The position numbers and the translations under genes were made by a program. Shown one piece after another: positions 16,309-23,466 of a stretch of DNA of 38,780 nt. Source of the DNA: Saccharibacillus sp. O23 (lineage in GTDB: Bacteria > Bacillota > Bacilli > Paenibacillales > Paenibacillaceae). Within the stretch, counting starts at the first letter, position 1. Each line of letters opens with the position of its first letter. Below the pieces are notes generated by a model. It was not told the origin of the DNA. It saw only the letters and a program-made list of their open reading frames with translations, and did no database searches. The stretch covers positions 1 through 38,780 of the forward strand of contig NZ_NJDE01000036.1 of NCBI RefSeq assembly GCF_002205895.1. The letters are read 5' to 3'.

Positions 16309-16587
16309 CCGCGTAGCGGCAGGGTTTATGCTCTTCAAGAAGTGACAACAGAGAGAGTGTGAGTGGATTATACCCGGACAGGCTGGGTTCAGCGGAGTGG
16401 CCCTCTATTGTCAAAGCTTTGTCTGTAAGGAATTACCTAAAATGTACCATAGGATCAAGCAGGCTGCATGAGAATATAAGCCCGAAATTACGAACGGGCA
16501 TGCGAACACAAACTGAGTCTACCCGACTGCAAAACTGGGAACACTGCACCAGTTCAGGGCGCAAAAGGATTACTATTAGTTAGCAGC
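16309..16587. other. Non-coding flank of the candidate origin
   Basis: No gene is seen. Short inverted repeats are present: CCGC-GTA-GCGG just after 16308, CCCG/CGGG around 16483-16500, and AACTGG/CCAGTT around 16531-16555. Together with the 24-bp repeat they make this a structured stretch as expected of an oriT, but no known nick-site consensus was recognised. Confidence 0.4.
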
Positions 16588-18105
16588 TCAAGGAAAATCT
16601 GGGGATCTGGTCCGGGGCGAACTAAACCCAAGAGGGCGCCCACCCACCCCCCGTTCCAGGACATACAGAAAGCCTGTATTTGAATCTGGTACATTTTTTT
16701 CGGGCTTTGAAATTAGGATTTCGGATGCTTTATCCTGGCCATCTAACAGCGCTCCGGAAGCATTGGTGGATCGGCTGGATCGGCAACGTCTCTTTGCCTT
16801 CGGATCCTTTTTTTCTTTATGGCTTGAGCTGAAAATTTCGATATTGGAATCTGTGTTCAACCGAATTACGGTCTTTGCCCCTCTTCCTTTCCCAACAATT
16901 TCTACTGATATTTTTTCCAATTTCAGCAGCAGCTTGATTACTTCTTGGAAACTCGAAACTGACATGCCCCACGATGCCGCAAGGTCACGTTGTGGCCCGG
17001 AAATAGTATGATCCGGAAGCGCGCGTAAAGCATCTACAACGTCGGTAGCCCACTCGTGATAATGACTCGTTTTGCGTTCAGATCTGGCCTTTGCCGGTTC
17101 CCATTTTACGTACGTAAATTTCTCATCCGATAGATATTCAATCCACTTTTTCGTAGGACCAGCGGGCGCACTTTCGGCATATGCACTTTGCACTTTTTGA
17201 CTGATAACAAAACTGTCTAACGGGTCTGAAATCCGATGATTCCAAGTATGTAAATGCTCCTCTGCTTCGGCTGCAGAATAACCACTAACCTTGAATGCCA
17301 GGGCTAATGTATAGGCCGTAGAATCGCGTTTACCAGGCTTTACAAAAGCCCCTGAAATGAGCTTTTTAAGGGCTTTTTGAGTCAGCAATCCAGTGAATTG
17401 AATAGTGCCGGAAAGCGGCTGAGAATGGCTCGTAGCAGCATCAAAATCGTTAATTGCATACCAGTCATTCAGTTCTTCAAAACTCACCGTCTGATCCGTC
17501 CGATAAATGACGTTGGCTGCCGTTGGCAGACGAAAGAATCTTCCTGCTCCGACAGCTTGCCGATCGCCCCCGATCGCCGTCGTCATAGCCCGCTGGAGCT
17601 TTTTATAGCGCATTATAGCGTTTGTATAGGCCCTACGAGGCTCATTCAGCACAAAATAGACATGATACCCCCCGGAAGGCGTCTGAACGACGAATGAAGG
17701 CTGTGGTAAGCCCGCAGCGTCAATCCGATCGAGCAGATCCGGTAAGATCAGGCCGGTATTTTCTCCGTTTTTCACATCAACGTCAAGAATAAAGGCATTC
17801 AGCCAACGCAATTGCGCTTCCTTGCGTTCGTCGCGTTGGAAGAAAGTATTTGGTGTGTAGTATGTATGGTGCTGCGCTAGGTTGGATAAGGTTTGATAGG
17901 TCAAGCAGGACTTAGCTTTAGCGAGGTTCTGGCCACAAAGAAAGACCCAGCCGCATTTGTCGTTAAAGACAAAAGAATCCTTTCCTTCGCGGCCTTTTCG
18001 AAACTTTCGACGCTTCGGCGCGGGCATTTCATTGAGTTGATCGCGGAATAAAAGCCTAAAAAGGCCATCATCAGGCGCAAGGGCCTGGGGGTTATTTGCA
18101 GACAT
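16588..18105 (-). CDS. Primase-polymerase replication protein (505 aa)
   Basis: The protein has the three motifs of archaeo-eukaryotic primases: the metal-binding DVD in FILDVDVKN near residue 108, SGGYHVYF near residue 146, and the arginine motif in GRFFRLPTAAN. A helical C-terminal part follows (SGPQRDLAASWGMSVSSFQEVIKLLLKL), which may be a DNA-binding helix-turn-helix. It is probably the plasmid replication initiator or primer maker. The ATG at 18103-18105 has AAAGGAG eight bases upstream. The last 20 residues are low in confidence as a natural C-terminus. A palindromic divergent promoter lies upstream. Confidence 0.85.
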   Translation of the reverse strand: MSANNPQALAPDDGLFRLLFRDQLNEMPAPKRRKFRKGREGKDSFVFNDKCGWVFLCGQNLAKAKSCLTYQTLSNLAQHHTYYTPNTFFQRDERKEAQLRWLNAFILDVDVKNGENTGLILPDLLDRIDAAGLPQPSFVVQTPSGGYHVYFVLNEPRRAYTNAIMRYKKLQRAMTTAIGGDRQAVGAGRFFRLPTAANVIYRTDQTVSFEELNDWYAINDFDAATSHSQPLSGTIQFTGLLTQKALKKLISGAFVKPGKRDSTAYTLALAFKVSGYSAAEAEEHLHTWNHRISDPLDSFVISQKVQSAYAESAPAGPTKKWIEYLSDEKFTYVKWEPAKARSERKTSHYHEWATDVVDALRALPDHTISGPQRDLAASWGMSVSSFQEVIKLLLKLEKISVEIVGKGRGAKTVIRLNTDSNIEIFSSSHKEKKDPKAKRRCRSSRSTNASGALLDGQDKASEILISKPEKNVPDSNTGFLYVLERGVGGRPLGFSSPRTRSPDFP

Positions 18106-18180
18106 GAAAAAAACTCCTTTTTTCCGCACCAACCTTGTTAAAAAGGCCATAGGAAATTAAGAGTTTTGCTTTACTTTTTT

Positions 18181-18217
18181 TTCGTATGTAGGGTATAATA
18201 TACCTACAAATACGAAA
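18181..18217. promoter_or_regulatory. Palindromic divergent promoter of the replication gene
   Basis: A near-palindrome (TTCGTATGTAGG...CCTACAAATACGAA) carries TATAAT on the plus strand (18194-18199) and TATATT on the minus strand. Similar TTTACT-like -35 boxes lie 17-18 bases out on each side. It would fire left into the replication gene and right into a short structured RNA. The symmetry suggests a dimeric repressor, possibly the replication protein itself. Confidence 0.55.
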
Positions 18218-18308
18218 AGCAGTAAAAGCGCCACTCTTGGGCGTTTATGAGGAAGGCTTCTCGCCAAAGATACACTTTCTCATAAATGTGGGGTTGGTGC
18301 TTTTTTTT
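18206..18308 (+). ncRNA. Candidate small RNA divergent from the replication gene
   Basis: From the rightward TATAAT the transcript would run about 100 bases to a T8 tract. The fold has an outer stem (18227-18233 with 18295-18301) around an inner 8-bp hairpin TTTATGAG/CTCATAAA (18244-18251 with 18279-18286). No open frame of note is inside. It could regulate copy number, but it is not antisense to the replication leader. Confidence 0.5.
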
Positions 18309-18411
18309 GTTTTTTTATAAAATCAACTAGTTAGATTTGTCTGTAAGTCTGTGTATGTTTCTAATCTTGCCACCAAATCAGCTTTTTTGCAAGCGTTTTG
18401 ATTCGCTCTTT

Positions 18412-18453
18412 AAGGGAAACCCTTTCCGATCTGGAAAATGGTTTCCCTTTTTT
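18412..18453 (+). terminator. Plus-strand terminator before the centromere
   Basis: A 10-bp stem AAGGGAAACC/GGTTTCCCTT (18412-18421 and 18440-18449) runs into TTTTTT. It insulates the segregation cassette from transcription coming from the left. Confidence 0.7.
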
Positions 18454-18465
18454 GGCTTCAATTAA

Positions 18466-18623
18466 TACCGGTAAAATACCGGTAAATACTCTTTTCAAAA
18501 AGAAACGGAGCATGAATTTTCTCTTAAAATACCAGTAAAATACCGGTATAAAAACTTTACATACCGGTATTTTACCGGTATAATAAGTTATAGGATTAGA
18601 AACATACCGGTACATTACCGGTA
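18466..18623. promoter_or_regulatory. Centromere (parC) of eight TACCGGTA boxes and parMR promoter
   Basis: Eight copies of TACCGGTA, one reading TACCAGTA, occur as four pairs starting at 18466, 18530, 18562 and 18605. Within every pair the two boxes start exactly 11 bases apart, about one helical turn. The array sits directly upstream of the actin-like gene, where ParR binds in ParMRC systems. A TATAAT-like box (GGTATAAT, near 18577-18584) inside the array implies that ParR binding also autoregulates transcription. Confidence 0.85.
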
Positions 18624-18643
18624 TATTCAAAGGAGGAAGGCAA

Positions 18644-19747
18644 ATGGAAATTTTTTCGTTAGATTTGGGAAATAAACAAGTGAAATTGGTTTCTTCTAAA
18701 ACCATTGGCGCATCAGGTAGTAAGGAAAAAACGAATCCGATCAAAGCTAAAATCCTTCCGGCGCATTTTCTTGATTACTCCGACCTGGGCGATCAGCGTA
18801 CAGCCGTCGCCAGCGCGACCTTAGACATTAACAAATATAAATCCGGTAAGGATCCAGATTACGAGTATGCTTGGGGAACCGATTTACACCGGGTCCACGC
18901 AGAAGATAAATTCATCTCTACAATCGGATTTCAAAATCGCTATAGTCGCCGAGAATTTGCGGTATTGGCAGACATGGCCATAGGGCAGCTGGCCTTAGAT
19001 TTCCCTGAATCCAAAACCGGTATCTTAGAAGTCATTGTTACAACTGGCGTTCCTACAGAAGACTTCAATGATACGTCGATCGACAGCATCACTAAAACCT
19101 TGTTAGGCGATCACAACGTCATAATCAATGACGAAAGCATGAACATTCGCGTTAAGGAAGTCATTGTGAATCCGCAGCCTGCCGGAACTGCATATAATGA
19201 AGTTTTAGATAACGAAGGCTATATTATTGACGATCAAGAATCTTTGCTGGAAGAACAGATCGCCGTGATTGATATTGGCGGCGGTACATTGTTGGTTGAT
19301 ACCTTGAAAAACATGAACTTGAGTGATCCTCACGCGCAAAAACCAACCGGCGCTCATGAACTCTATGATCGGATCGTTCGTTTGGTCGTAGAATCCGGAA
19401 TCCGGGGGATTACTTCATATGAAGTCGAACAACTTCTTCGTCACTCTGATCCGCGCGAAGGATACTTTTATAAACCAAACAAAAACGAATCGTTCAGCAT
19501 CACGGAACACGTCGAAAAAGCAATCTCGAAATATTCCCGCGATGTGATGAACACTGTATCTACAACACTTAAAGGAAGTACCAAGATTGATCATGTTTTA
19601 TTCACCGGCGGAACATCGAACCTGCTGCAGCAAGCAGAAGCCAAACGAGAATATCCTTTTGCACGCTTTGTAAAAGATTCCGAGATCGCAAATGCGTTAG
19701 GATTCTACAAGGCAGCGCTTGCGACGGTGGCCAGCAGATCGGAGTGA
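18644..19747 (+). CDS. parM: ParM/Alp-type actin-like plasmid segregation protein (367 aa)
   Basis: This ATPase polymerises into filaments that push plasmid copies apart. The actin-fold motifs are visible: phosphate 1 loop LDLGNKQVK at residues 6-14, phosphate 2 IDIGGGTLLVD near residue 208, and the adenosine motif LFTGGTSNLL near residue 323. Length matches the ParM/StbA family. AAAGGAGG lies seven bases before the ATG. It follows the TACCGGTA centromere and precedes the adaptor gene by four bases. Which Alp subgroup it belongs to cannot be said. Confidence 0.92.
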   Translation: MEIFSLDLGNKQVKLVSSKTIGASGSKEKTNPIKAKILPAHFLDYSDLGDQRTAVASATLDINKYKSGKDPDYEYAWGTDLHRVHAEDKFISTIGFQNRYSRREFAVLADMAIGQLALDFPESKTGILEVIVTTGVPTEDFNDTSIDSITKTLLGDHNVIINDESMNIRVKEVIVNPQPAGTAYNEVLDNEGYIIDDQESLLEEQIAVIDIGGGTLLVDTLKNMNLSDPHAQKPTGAHELYDRIVRLVVESGIRGITSYEVEQLLRHSDPREGYFYKPNKNESFSITEHVEKAISKYSRDVMNTVSTTLKGSTKIDHVLFTGGTSNLLQQAEAKREYPFARFVKDSEIANALGFYKAALATVASRSE

Positions 19748-19751
19748 CGTT

Positions 19752-20081
19752 ATGGCACGCCAATCCGACGAAAATATAGTGCGAGTTGATGTGACGCTGC
19801 ATAAAGAAAAATATGGTGACGTTATTCAAGCGATGGAGGAATTCGGGAGCCAGGCCGGATTCCTCAAATTTGCAGCTCGCCAATATATAAAGGCTCAACA
19901 GGCAAAAGCAATCACGCCAACACCAGCAGCGGAATCTCCTACCGAAGAACCCATGTTGCAAAAAAAAGAACAAACCGCGCCTATAGCAGAAGTTACGCCC
20001 GTCCAAAAGGAAGAATCGCAAAAAAAGCGCCGATTACCACCTGGTTTTGGACAAGCACAAACAAGACATTTGGAAGAATAA
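19752..20081 (+). CDS. parR: ParR-like centromere-binding adaptor (109 aa)
   Basis: The protein begins MARQSDENIVRVDVTLHKEKYGDVIQ, a ribbon-helix-helix-like start, and has a basic, disordered C-terminal half ending KKRRLPPGFGQAQTRHLEE. A small DNA-binding N-terminus plus a flexible tail that contacts the actin-like filament is the ParR layout. GGAG lies seven bases before the ATG at 19752; the frame is open from 19719 but has no support there. The function follows mainly from the position behind ParM. Confidence 0.8.
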   Translation: MARQSDENIVRVDVTLHKEKYGDVIQAMEEFGSQAGFLKFAARQYIKAQQAKAITPTPAAESPTEEPMLQKKEQTAPIAEVTPVQKEESQKKRRLPPGFGQAQTRHLEE

Positions 20082-20098
20082 TGCTCGGCAACCTGCCC

Positions 20099-20136
20099 AA
20101 AGAAGCCTACCAGCTTTAAACTTGGTAGGCTTCTTT
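20099..20136. terminator. Bidirectional terminator after parMR
   Basis: A perfect 14-bp stem (20099-20112 and 20123-20136) carries AAA at its start and TTT at its end, so it can act on both strands. It ends parMR from the left and the SprT-like gene from the right. Confidence 0.8.
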
Positions 20137-20207
20137 GTATGTATATCCATTTGTACGGAATGCTCAAGCATTTAGGCCGGCTCAAGCCGCCCTGGACAAA
20201 GGGACGG

Positions 20208-20864
20208 CTAGCTCTTCGATTTCTCCATACGCGTATTATGTTCGCCGCAAATAATGAATACATCGTCTTTGCTTGATCGCACAATTAGACTGCAGACTGG
20301 ACAGATCCATTTATAGCTGTTCGACTTCTTTTCGGTTTCAGCAGCTCTTTCTTCGCCTTCTATAGATTCGTCGTTGCTTCCGCCGGTACGCGCAATAACA
20401 AAAGCATCCGGATCAATACGAAGCCGTCTGATCCGATCTTTCGTTCCTTCTTTCAAAATCGGAAAGGCCCATCCGTATTTAGGATTAGGCTGCAGGGATG
20501 GAAACAAAAAGCCCCTGCGCTCGCACTCCTCTTTAAAACGCTTATTATGATATGTTGCATTGCGGGAACAGTCTTGGATCCCGTTGACCGCATTATACAA
20601 ATGTACCATTTCATGAAGCATACTTTCCATCACATCCATAAACTCGGCATTTAAATGCTCGGCCGCTATGTTTAGTTCATATCGTTTGATCGTTCTGTCT
20701 TTATCTTCCCAAATCTCTTTTGTTGAGCACCAGGACAACGCCTTACGCTTTCCGCTCGCTTGAATTGTAATGGCTGGCGTCGGCAGCTCCTTATTGAAAA
20801 ACTCTTTATTAAGCCGTTTAAAAGCGTTATGTAGCTCGTCTGTGGCTGCTTGAATGTCAGACAT
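20208..20864 (-). CDS. SprT-like zinc metalloprotease (218 aa)
   Basis: The zinc motif LHEMVHLYN near residue 84 and the preceding helices match the SprT/SprTN fold. A C-terminal zinc ribbon (WICPVCSLIVRS...IICGEHN) would bind a second metal or DNA. Eukaryotic relatives degrade proteins crosslinked to DNA; plasmid-borne copies are common in leading regions but their targets are unknown. The ATG at 20862-20864 has AGGAGA six bases upstream. The gene points toward the candidate origin. Confidence 0.85.
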   Translation of the reverse strand: MSDIQAATDELHNAFKRLNKEFFNKELPTPAITIQASGKRKALSWCSTKEIWEDKDRTIKRYELNIAAEHLNAEFMDVMESMLHEMVHLYNAVNGIQDCSRNATYHNKRFKEECERRGFLFPSLQPNPKYGWAFPILKEGTKDRIRRLRIDPDAFVIARTGGSNDESIEGEERAAETEKKSNSYKWICPVCSLIVRSSKDDVFIICGEHNTRMEKSKS

Positions 20865-21009
20865 GATAACTCTCCTGTCATAGCCGGATCTTTCCAAGTG
20901 GATCTCAACCGGCTTACGAATTGATCACTTTGTAGAACTTTATTCTATCCTTTGCCATGCTGATCCGCCAGCTGCCGATCGCCCTCAAGCTACCACAATT
21001 TTAAGCTGA

Positions 21010-21015
21010 TATAAT
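21010..21015 (+). promoter_or_regulatory. Candidate extended -10 box
   Basis: TGATATAAT, with TG one base before TATAAT, lies in the gap right of the SprT-like gene on the opposite strand. There is no good -35 box. It could start the plus-strand RNA that ends at the UUCG terminator at 21420. Confidence 0.4.
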
Positions 21016-21242
21016 ACAAGCAGTTGTAAAAATCGAGAAATTTGAAGATAACTTAAGCAAAATCGGGATCCTATTTGATACAAGCCTACATGTAATCAAG
21101 GTATGCCTATTTTTGATTTGATAAATCATATAAAGGGTGCTAAGATGAAAAAACGCAAATCAAAGTGTGCCTGAATGTGACTGAGAACATTGGCCGCTCA
21201 ACAATTTGGGCAACAAATTGTAGTAAAACGTCTTAAAAAAGC

Positions 21243-21281
21243 AAAAAAAATCTTATCTCGACTCCTACATCGAGATAAGAT
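21243..21281 (-). terminator. Terminator of the toxin-like gene
   Basis: A perfect 12-bp stem ATCTTATCTCGA/TCGAGATAAGAT (21250-21261 and 21270-21281) is followed on the minus strand by eight T. Confidence 0.85.
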
Positions 21282-21391
21282 CCAAGACACTGACGAAGAA
21301 TCACAAACATGCGAGCGACTGCTGCCCGCAGCAATGTTGAAGCTTAGGGTCCTACCCCTAAACTTTCAAAACAAATGGACACTTTCTGTTG

Positions 21392-21420
21392 TAGCATCCT
21401 TCGGGATGCTATTTTTTTTT
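21392..21420 (+). terminator. UUCG terminator of the opposing RNA
   Basis: TAGCATCC-TTCG-GGATGCTA followed by nine T is a textbook intrinsic terminator with a cUUCGg tetraloop. It overlaps the stop codon of the minus-strand gene (21409-21411), so the two transcripts converge and overlap by roughly 140-180 bases. Confidence 0.9.
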
Positions 21421-21558
21421 GAACACCCACTGGGTTGCTTTCTTGATTTTTTTTACTGCAGCATGCCCCAGATCCACGACATCTTTTCTTTTCGACCAGG
21501 TATTCAACAAAAAATTCCCTACATGTAATGTGACAATGATCCAATCTTGAATTTGCAT
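21409..21558 (-). CDS. Small basic peptide, candidate type I toxin (49 aa)
   Basis: MQIQDWIIVTLHVGNFLLNT opens the peptide: a short hydrophobic segment followed by a basic tail (KKIKKATQWVFKKK). The longer open frame to 21780 is not supported. The ATG at 21556-21558 has AGAGG seven bases upstream, and that Shine-Dalgarno sits in a small hairpin CCTCT-GGAAA-AGAGG that would hide it. The promoter is close to consensus. Sequestered ribosome binding, own terminator and overlapping convergent RNA are features of type I toxins. The sequence itself is not a recognised toxin family. Confidence 0.55.
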   Translation of the reverse strand: MQIQDWIIVTLHVGNFLLNTWSKRKDVVDLGHAAVKKIKKATQWVFKKK

Positions 21559-21625
21559 TCGATGACCTCTTTTCCAGAGGGCAGACCAGTCACTACATAT
21601 AGGATTATCTACGTCAGTGAAACTC

Positions 21626-21654
21626 ATTCTATAACCAGATATGGGGTTTGTCAA
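21626..21654 (-). promoter_or_regulatory. Near-consensus promoter of the toxin-like gene
   Basis: On the minus strand TTGACA (21649-21654), 17 bases, then TAGAAT (21626-21631). Transcription would start near 21619, giving a leader of about 60 bases. This is among the strongest promoters in the window. Confidence 0.85.
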
Positions 21655-21894
21655 AGCACAAATGACAATAAAAATTTTTCCGGAATATGCGTATTTTAAC
21701 GAAAAATCGAGTAAATCAACGTTTGTGTACAAAAATTCAGGACAAACTGTTTTAAACGAGAATTGACGCGAGCAAAACACTAATCAACTTTATATAAATC
21801 GCATAGCCACGCGGATTACCTTTTGATTTAAAGCGATCAACAGAAGATATTATGCAAAGAAGTGTAAACAAAATAACTGGAAATGGGTAAACGA

Positions 21895-21923
21895 AACTTC
21901 AAACTTTAATAGGGTTTGAAGTT
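21895..21923. repeat. 10-bp inverted repeat next to element B1
   Basis: AACTTCAAAC and GTTTGAAGTT with a nine-base loop immediately precede the first copy of repeat family B. There is no T run on either strand. The rest of 21655-21894 shows no gene or clear signal. Confidence 0.5.
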
Positions 21924-22027
21924 GACCTTCGCTCCGTGGCCGCGTAAAGCGAGGAGCAGGAACGTACAGCCCCTTTGCGGCTCGCCGCTTAGGGGCTGTA
22001 GTTATCGCCCGCAGTAGCGTGAGCCTT
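21924..22027. repeat. Structured repeat family B, copy 1 (short form)
   Basis: This copy has the first two modules of the family: a GCTCC...GGAGC stem and a long double hairpin (ACAGCCCC...GGGGCTGT enclosing GCGGC/GCCGC). It then jumps to the terminal GTAGCGTGAGCC, lacking about 65 bases that the other copies have between two GTAGCG words. Recombination between those short repeats would explain the loss. Confidence 0.85.
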
Positions 22028-22117
22028 ATCTATTTTGAATTTTTCATGTAGTGATTTTTTTAATTATTCTTTTGTATTGGTCCTATTCTTCTGATTTTGC
22101 CTTTGATCTTCGCTTTT

Positions 22118-22286
22118 GACCTTCGCTCCGTGGCCGCGTTAAGCGAGGAGCAGGAACGTACAGCCCCTTTGCGGCTTGCCGCTTAGGGGCTGTAGTTATC
22201 GCCCGCAGTAGCGGACAGCGGCGCGTAGCGGGTCTTAGGCGGCGGCTCTTGCTTTATCGCCGCCTTAGAGCCGGTAGCGTGAGCCC
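22118..22286. repeat. Structured repeat family B, copy 2 (full form)
   Basis: All modules are present: GCTCC/GGAGC stem; CAGCCCC/GGGGCTG hairpin with inner GCGGC/GCCGC; CCCGC/GCGGG stem; and GGCGGCG/CGCCGCC with an extra GCTCT/AGAGC pairing that together could form a pseudoknot. It ends exactly at the stop codon of the minus-strand gene at 22287, so on the minus strand it forms that gene's 3' region. It is preceded by CTTTTGATCTTCG-type low-complexity sequence, as are the other full copies. Confidence 0.88.
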
Positions 22287-22580
22287 TTATGCAGTTTGAA
22301 TTATCAATATTTCATGGTCGGTTAAAATATATGGTTTATTTTCGGAATTGGTATAAATGTCAACCGACTGACCCGCCGCATCAAATAGCCCCAGGCGGCC
22401 TTCTGTGGTTCGCGCAACTTCGTACCCTTCCGGAACATAATACAAGGTTCCTTCATCGTCCCAACCTTTCATAACGGGCGTATCGTGGCCCCAGGGCTCA
22501 AGCCCGTGATGAACTCCTTCATCGTGAATCGAAGCACCTGCACTCACCGTAATTTTATAAATTTTCATGGTCGGCTTCAT
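22287..22580 (-). CDS. Small protein of unknown function (97 aa)
   Basis: The protein begins MKPTMKIYKITVSAGASIHD and continues with HHGLEPWGHDTPVMKGWDDEGTLYYVPEGYEVARTTEG, suggesting a compact beta-rich fold. No family is recognised. The ATG at 22578-22580 has AGGAG about nine bases upstream and overlaps the end of the preceding gene by 26 bases; an ATG four codons later is an alternative. Its stop abuts structured element B2. Confidence 0.7.
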   Translation of the reverse strand: MKPTMKIYKITVSAGASIHDEGVHHGLEPWGHDTPVMKGWDDEGTLYYVPEGYEVARTTEGRLGLFDAAGQSVDIYTNSENKPYILTDHEILIIQTA

Positions 22581-23085
22581 TAGCTTCACGCTCCTGTTTG
22601 TTCTTTTTGGCTCGCGCAGCTGCATAGACTTCAATCGCTTCCCGATCGAACCACGGGCTGCCGCCTCCCGGATCAGTCTTAACCGCTCGCGGAAATTGGC
22701 CGCGATACTTTTCTTTGCTGCTCGCTAAATGTTGTCGATAAACGGCTTGCCTTGTGATCCCTATGATCGCCGCGGCTTCTGTCGAATTGACCAGGCCGCC
22801 GTCTCGATTAGCGGACGGGCCAACTTGCACGATGCGTCCGGGCTCCAGATCTGAAAAGCGAACAATATAATCGCTATCCGGACGATGATAAACGCCGGTC
22901 TGATTATACAAATGCAAGACTTGTCCATCCGTTACACCGTCTGGAACCTCCGTAATTTGGATTGTCAAAGTTCCATCCTGTTTTTTATGCCAATTACGGC
23001 TCCATCCTGGGCTAGCTTTTGGATCTTGAATAGTCAAAATAACCGTGTTTTCTCCTGCTGTCTGCTTGAGTTTTACCGATCGCAT
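22555..23085 (-). CDS. Protein with C-terminal excisionase-like helix-turn-helix (176 aa)
   Basis: The N-terminal 95 residues form a beta-rich domain with no recognised family. Residues about 100-160 (VNSTEAAAIIGITRQAVYRQ, then PWFDREAIEVYAA) match the AlpA/MerR-like helix-turn-helix in which a short recognition helix is followed by a wing and a lysine-rich end. It is probably a DNA-binding regulator of the establishment region. The ATG at 23083-23085 follows GGAGG by six bases. A strong promoter with an operator-like palindrome lies about 70 bases upstream. Confidence 0.78.
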   Translation of the reverse strand: MRSVKLKQTAGENTVILTIQDPKASPGWSRNWHKKQDGTLTIQITEVPDGVTDGQVLHLYNQTGVYHRPDSDYIVRFSDLEPGRIVQVGPSANRDGGLVNSTEAAAIIGITRQAVYRQHLASSKEKYRGQFPRAVKTDPGGGSPWFDREAIEVYAAARAKKNKQEREANEADHENL

Positions 23086-23156
23086 GTTCAACCTCCAATT
23101 CCGGACATTGCAAATCTTCTGCCTGATCGTTTATGCGCTTCAAATTACCTATCTTT

Positions 23157-23198
23157 ATTATATCAAAAACGTTTTACATGTAAACAAATATGTAAACA
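23157..23198 (-). promoter_or_regulatory. Strong promoter with ATGTAAAC operator
   Basis: On the minus strand TTTACA (23179-23184), 16 bases, then TATAAT (23157-23162) with an extended TG. The -35 box lies inside the palindrome TTTACATGTAAA, and a further ATGTAAAC copy follows at 23190-23197, making a direct repeat spaced about 12 bases. A repressor, perhaps the HTH product of this operon or the XRE protein, could bind here. Confidence 0.75.
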
Positions 23199-23231
23199 AA
23201 AAAATGACCGATTACAGCTTCTTTTGACCTT

Positions 23232-23270
23232 TCGCGGATCCGGGAGCATGGTTTTGCGACCGGATCCGCG
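23232..23270. repeat. 11-bp inverted repeat CGCGGATCCGG/CCGGATCCGCG
   Basis: A perfect inverted repeat with a loop of about 14 bases follows a CTTTTGACCTTTCG stretch that also precedes the B elements. Its function is unknown. It lies between the promoter at 23157 and element C1. Confidence 0.5.
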
Positions 23271-23284
23271 CGGTTGCCTTTCTT

Positions 23285-23332
23285 CAGTAAAATAGGCTCA
23301 AGCCTATTTTTACCTTGCCTTTCGATTTTTTC
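23285..23332 (-). terminator. Repeat family C, copy 1, terminator-like
   Basis: The hairpin AAAATAGGCT-CA-AGCCTATTTT sits in a 38-base sequence found identically at 28049. On the minus strand it lies just behind the terminator of the Spo0E operon, as a second stop signal. Confidence 0.65.
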
Positions 23333-23356
23333 AGATCCAAAAGACTTGGATGCAAT

Positions 23357-23394
23357 AAAAAAAGCTCATTCAGTATAATTCCTGAACGAGCTTT
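23357..23394 (-). terminator. Terminator of the Spo0E-containing operon
   Basis: Arms 23361-23373 and 23382-23394 (AAAGCTCATTCAG/CTGAACGAGCTTT, one mismatch) are followed on the minus strand by a T-rich run. It ends the operon that begins at the promoter near 26933. Confidence 0.85.
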
Positions 23395-23466
23395 CTAGTA
23401 TACAAATTAAACTTGTTCACCTTCAAACTTACGAATTGTCGCCCCATCCTGCTCGGGTTTCGTGGC

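Larger units (their letters stand above)
21022..21420 (+). ncRNA. Candidate antisense RNA facing the small toxin-like gene
   Basis: A plus-strand transcript must exist here because a very strong terminator closes it, but its 5' end is uncertain. From the TATAAT at 21010 it would be about 400 bases long; a nearer promoter is also possible. It overlaps the 3' part of the opposing minus-strand mRNA, as in txpA/RatA-type type I toxin systems. It contains only a nine-codon frame (21145 onward) and a spurious longer one. Confidence 0.35.

Noticed and set aside
16309..16400. GTGTGAGTGGATT as a pMV158-type nick site
   Set aside because: It only partly resembles the MobV nick sequence, and no MobV relaxase is encoded here.
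21190..21528. 112-codon plus-strand frame
   Set aside because: It crosses a strong terminator hairpin (21392-21420), has no ribosome binding site and shows low-complexity translation.
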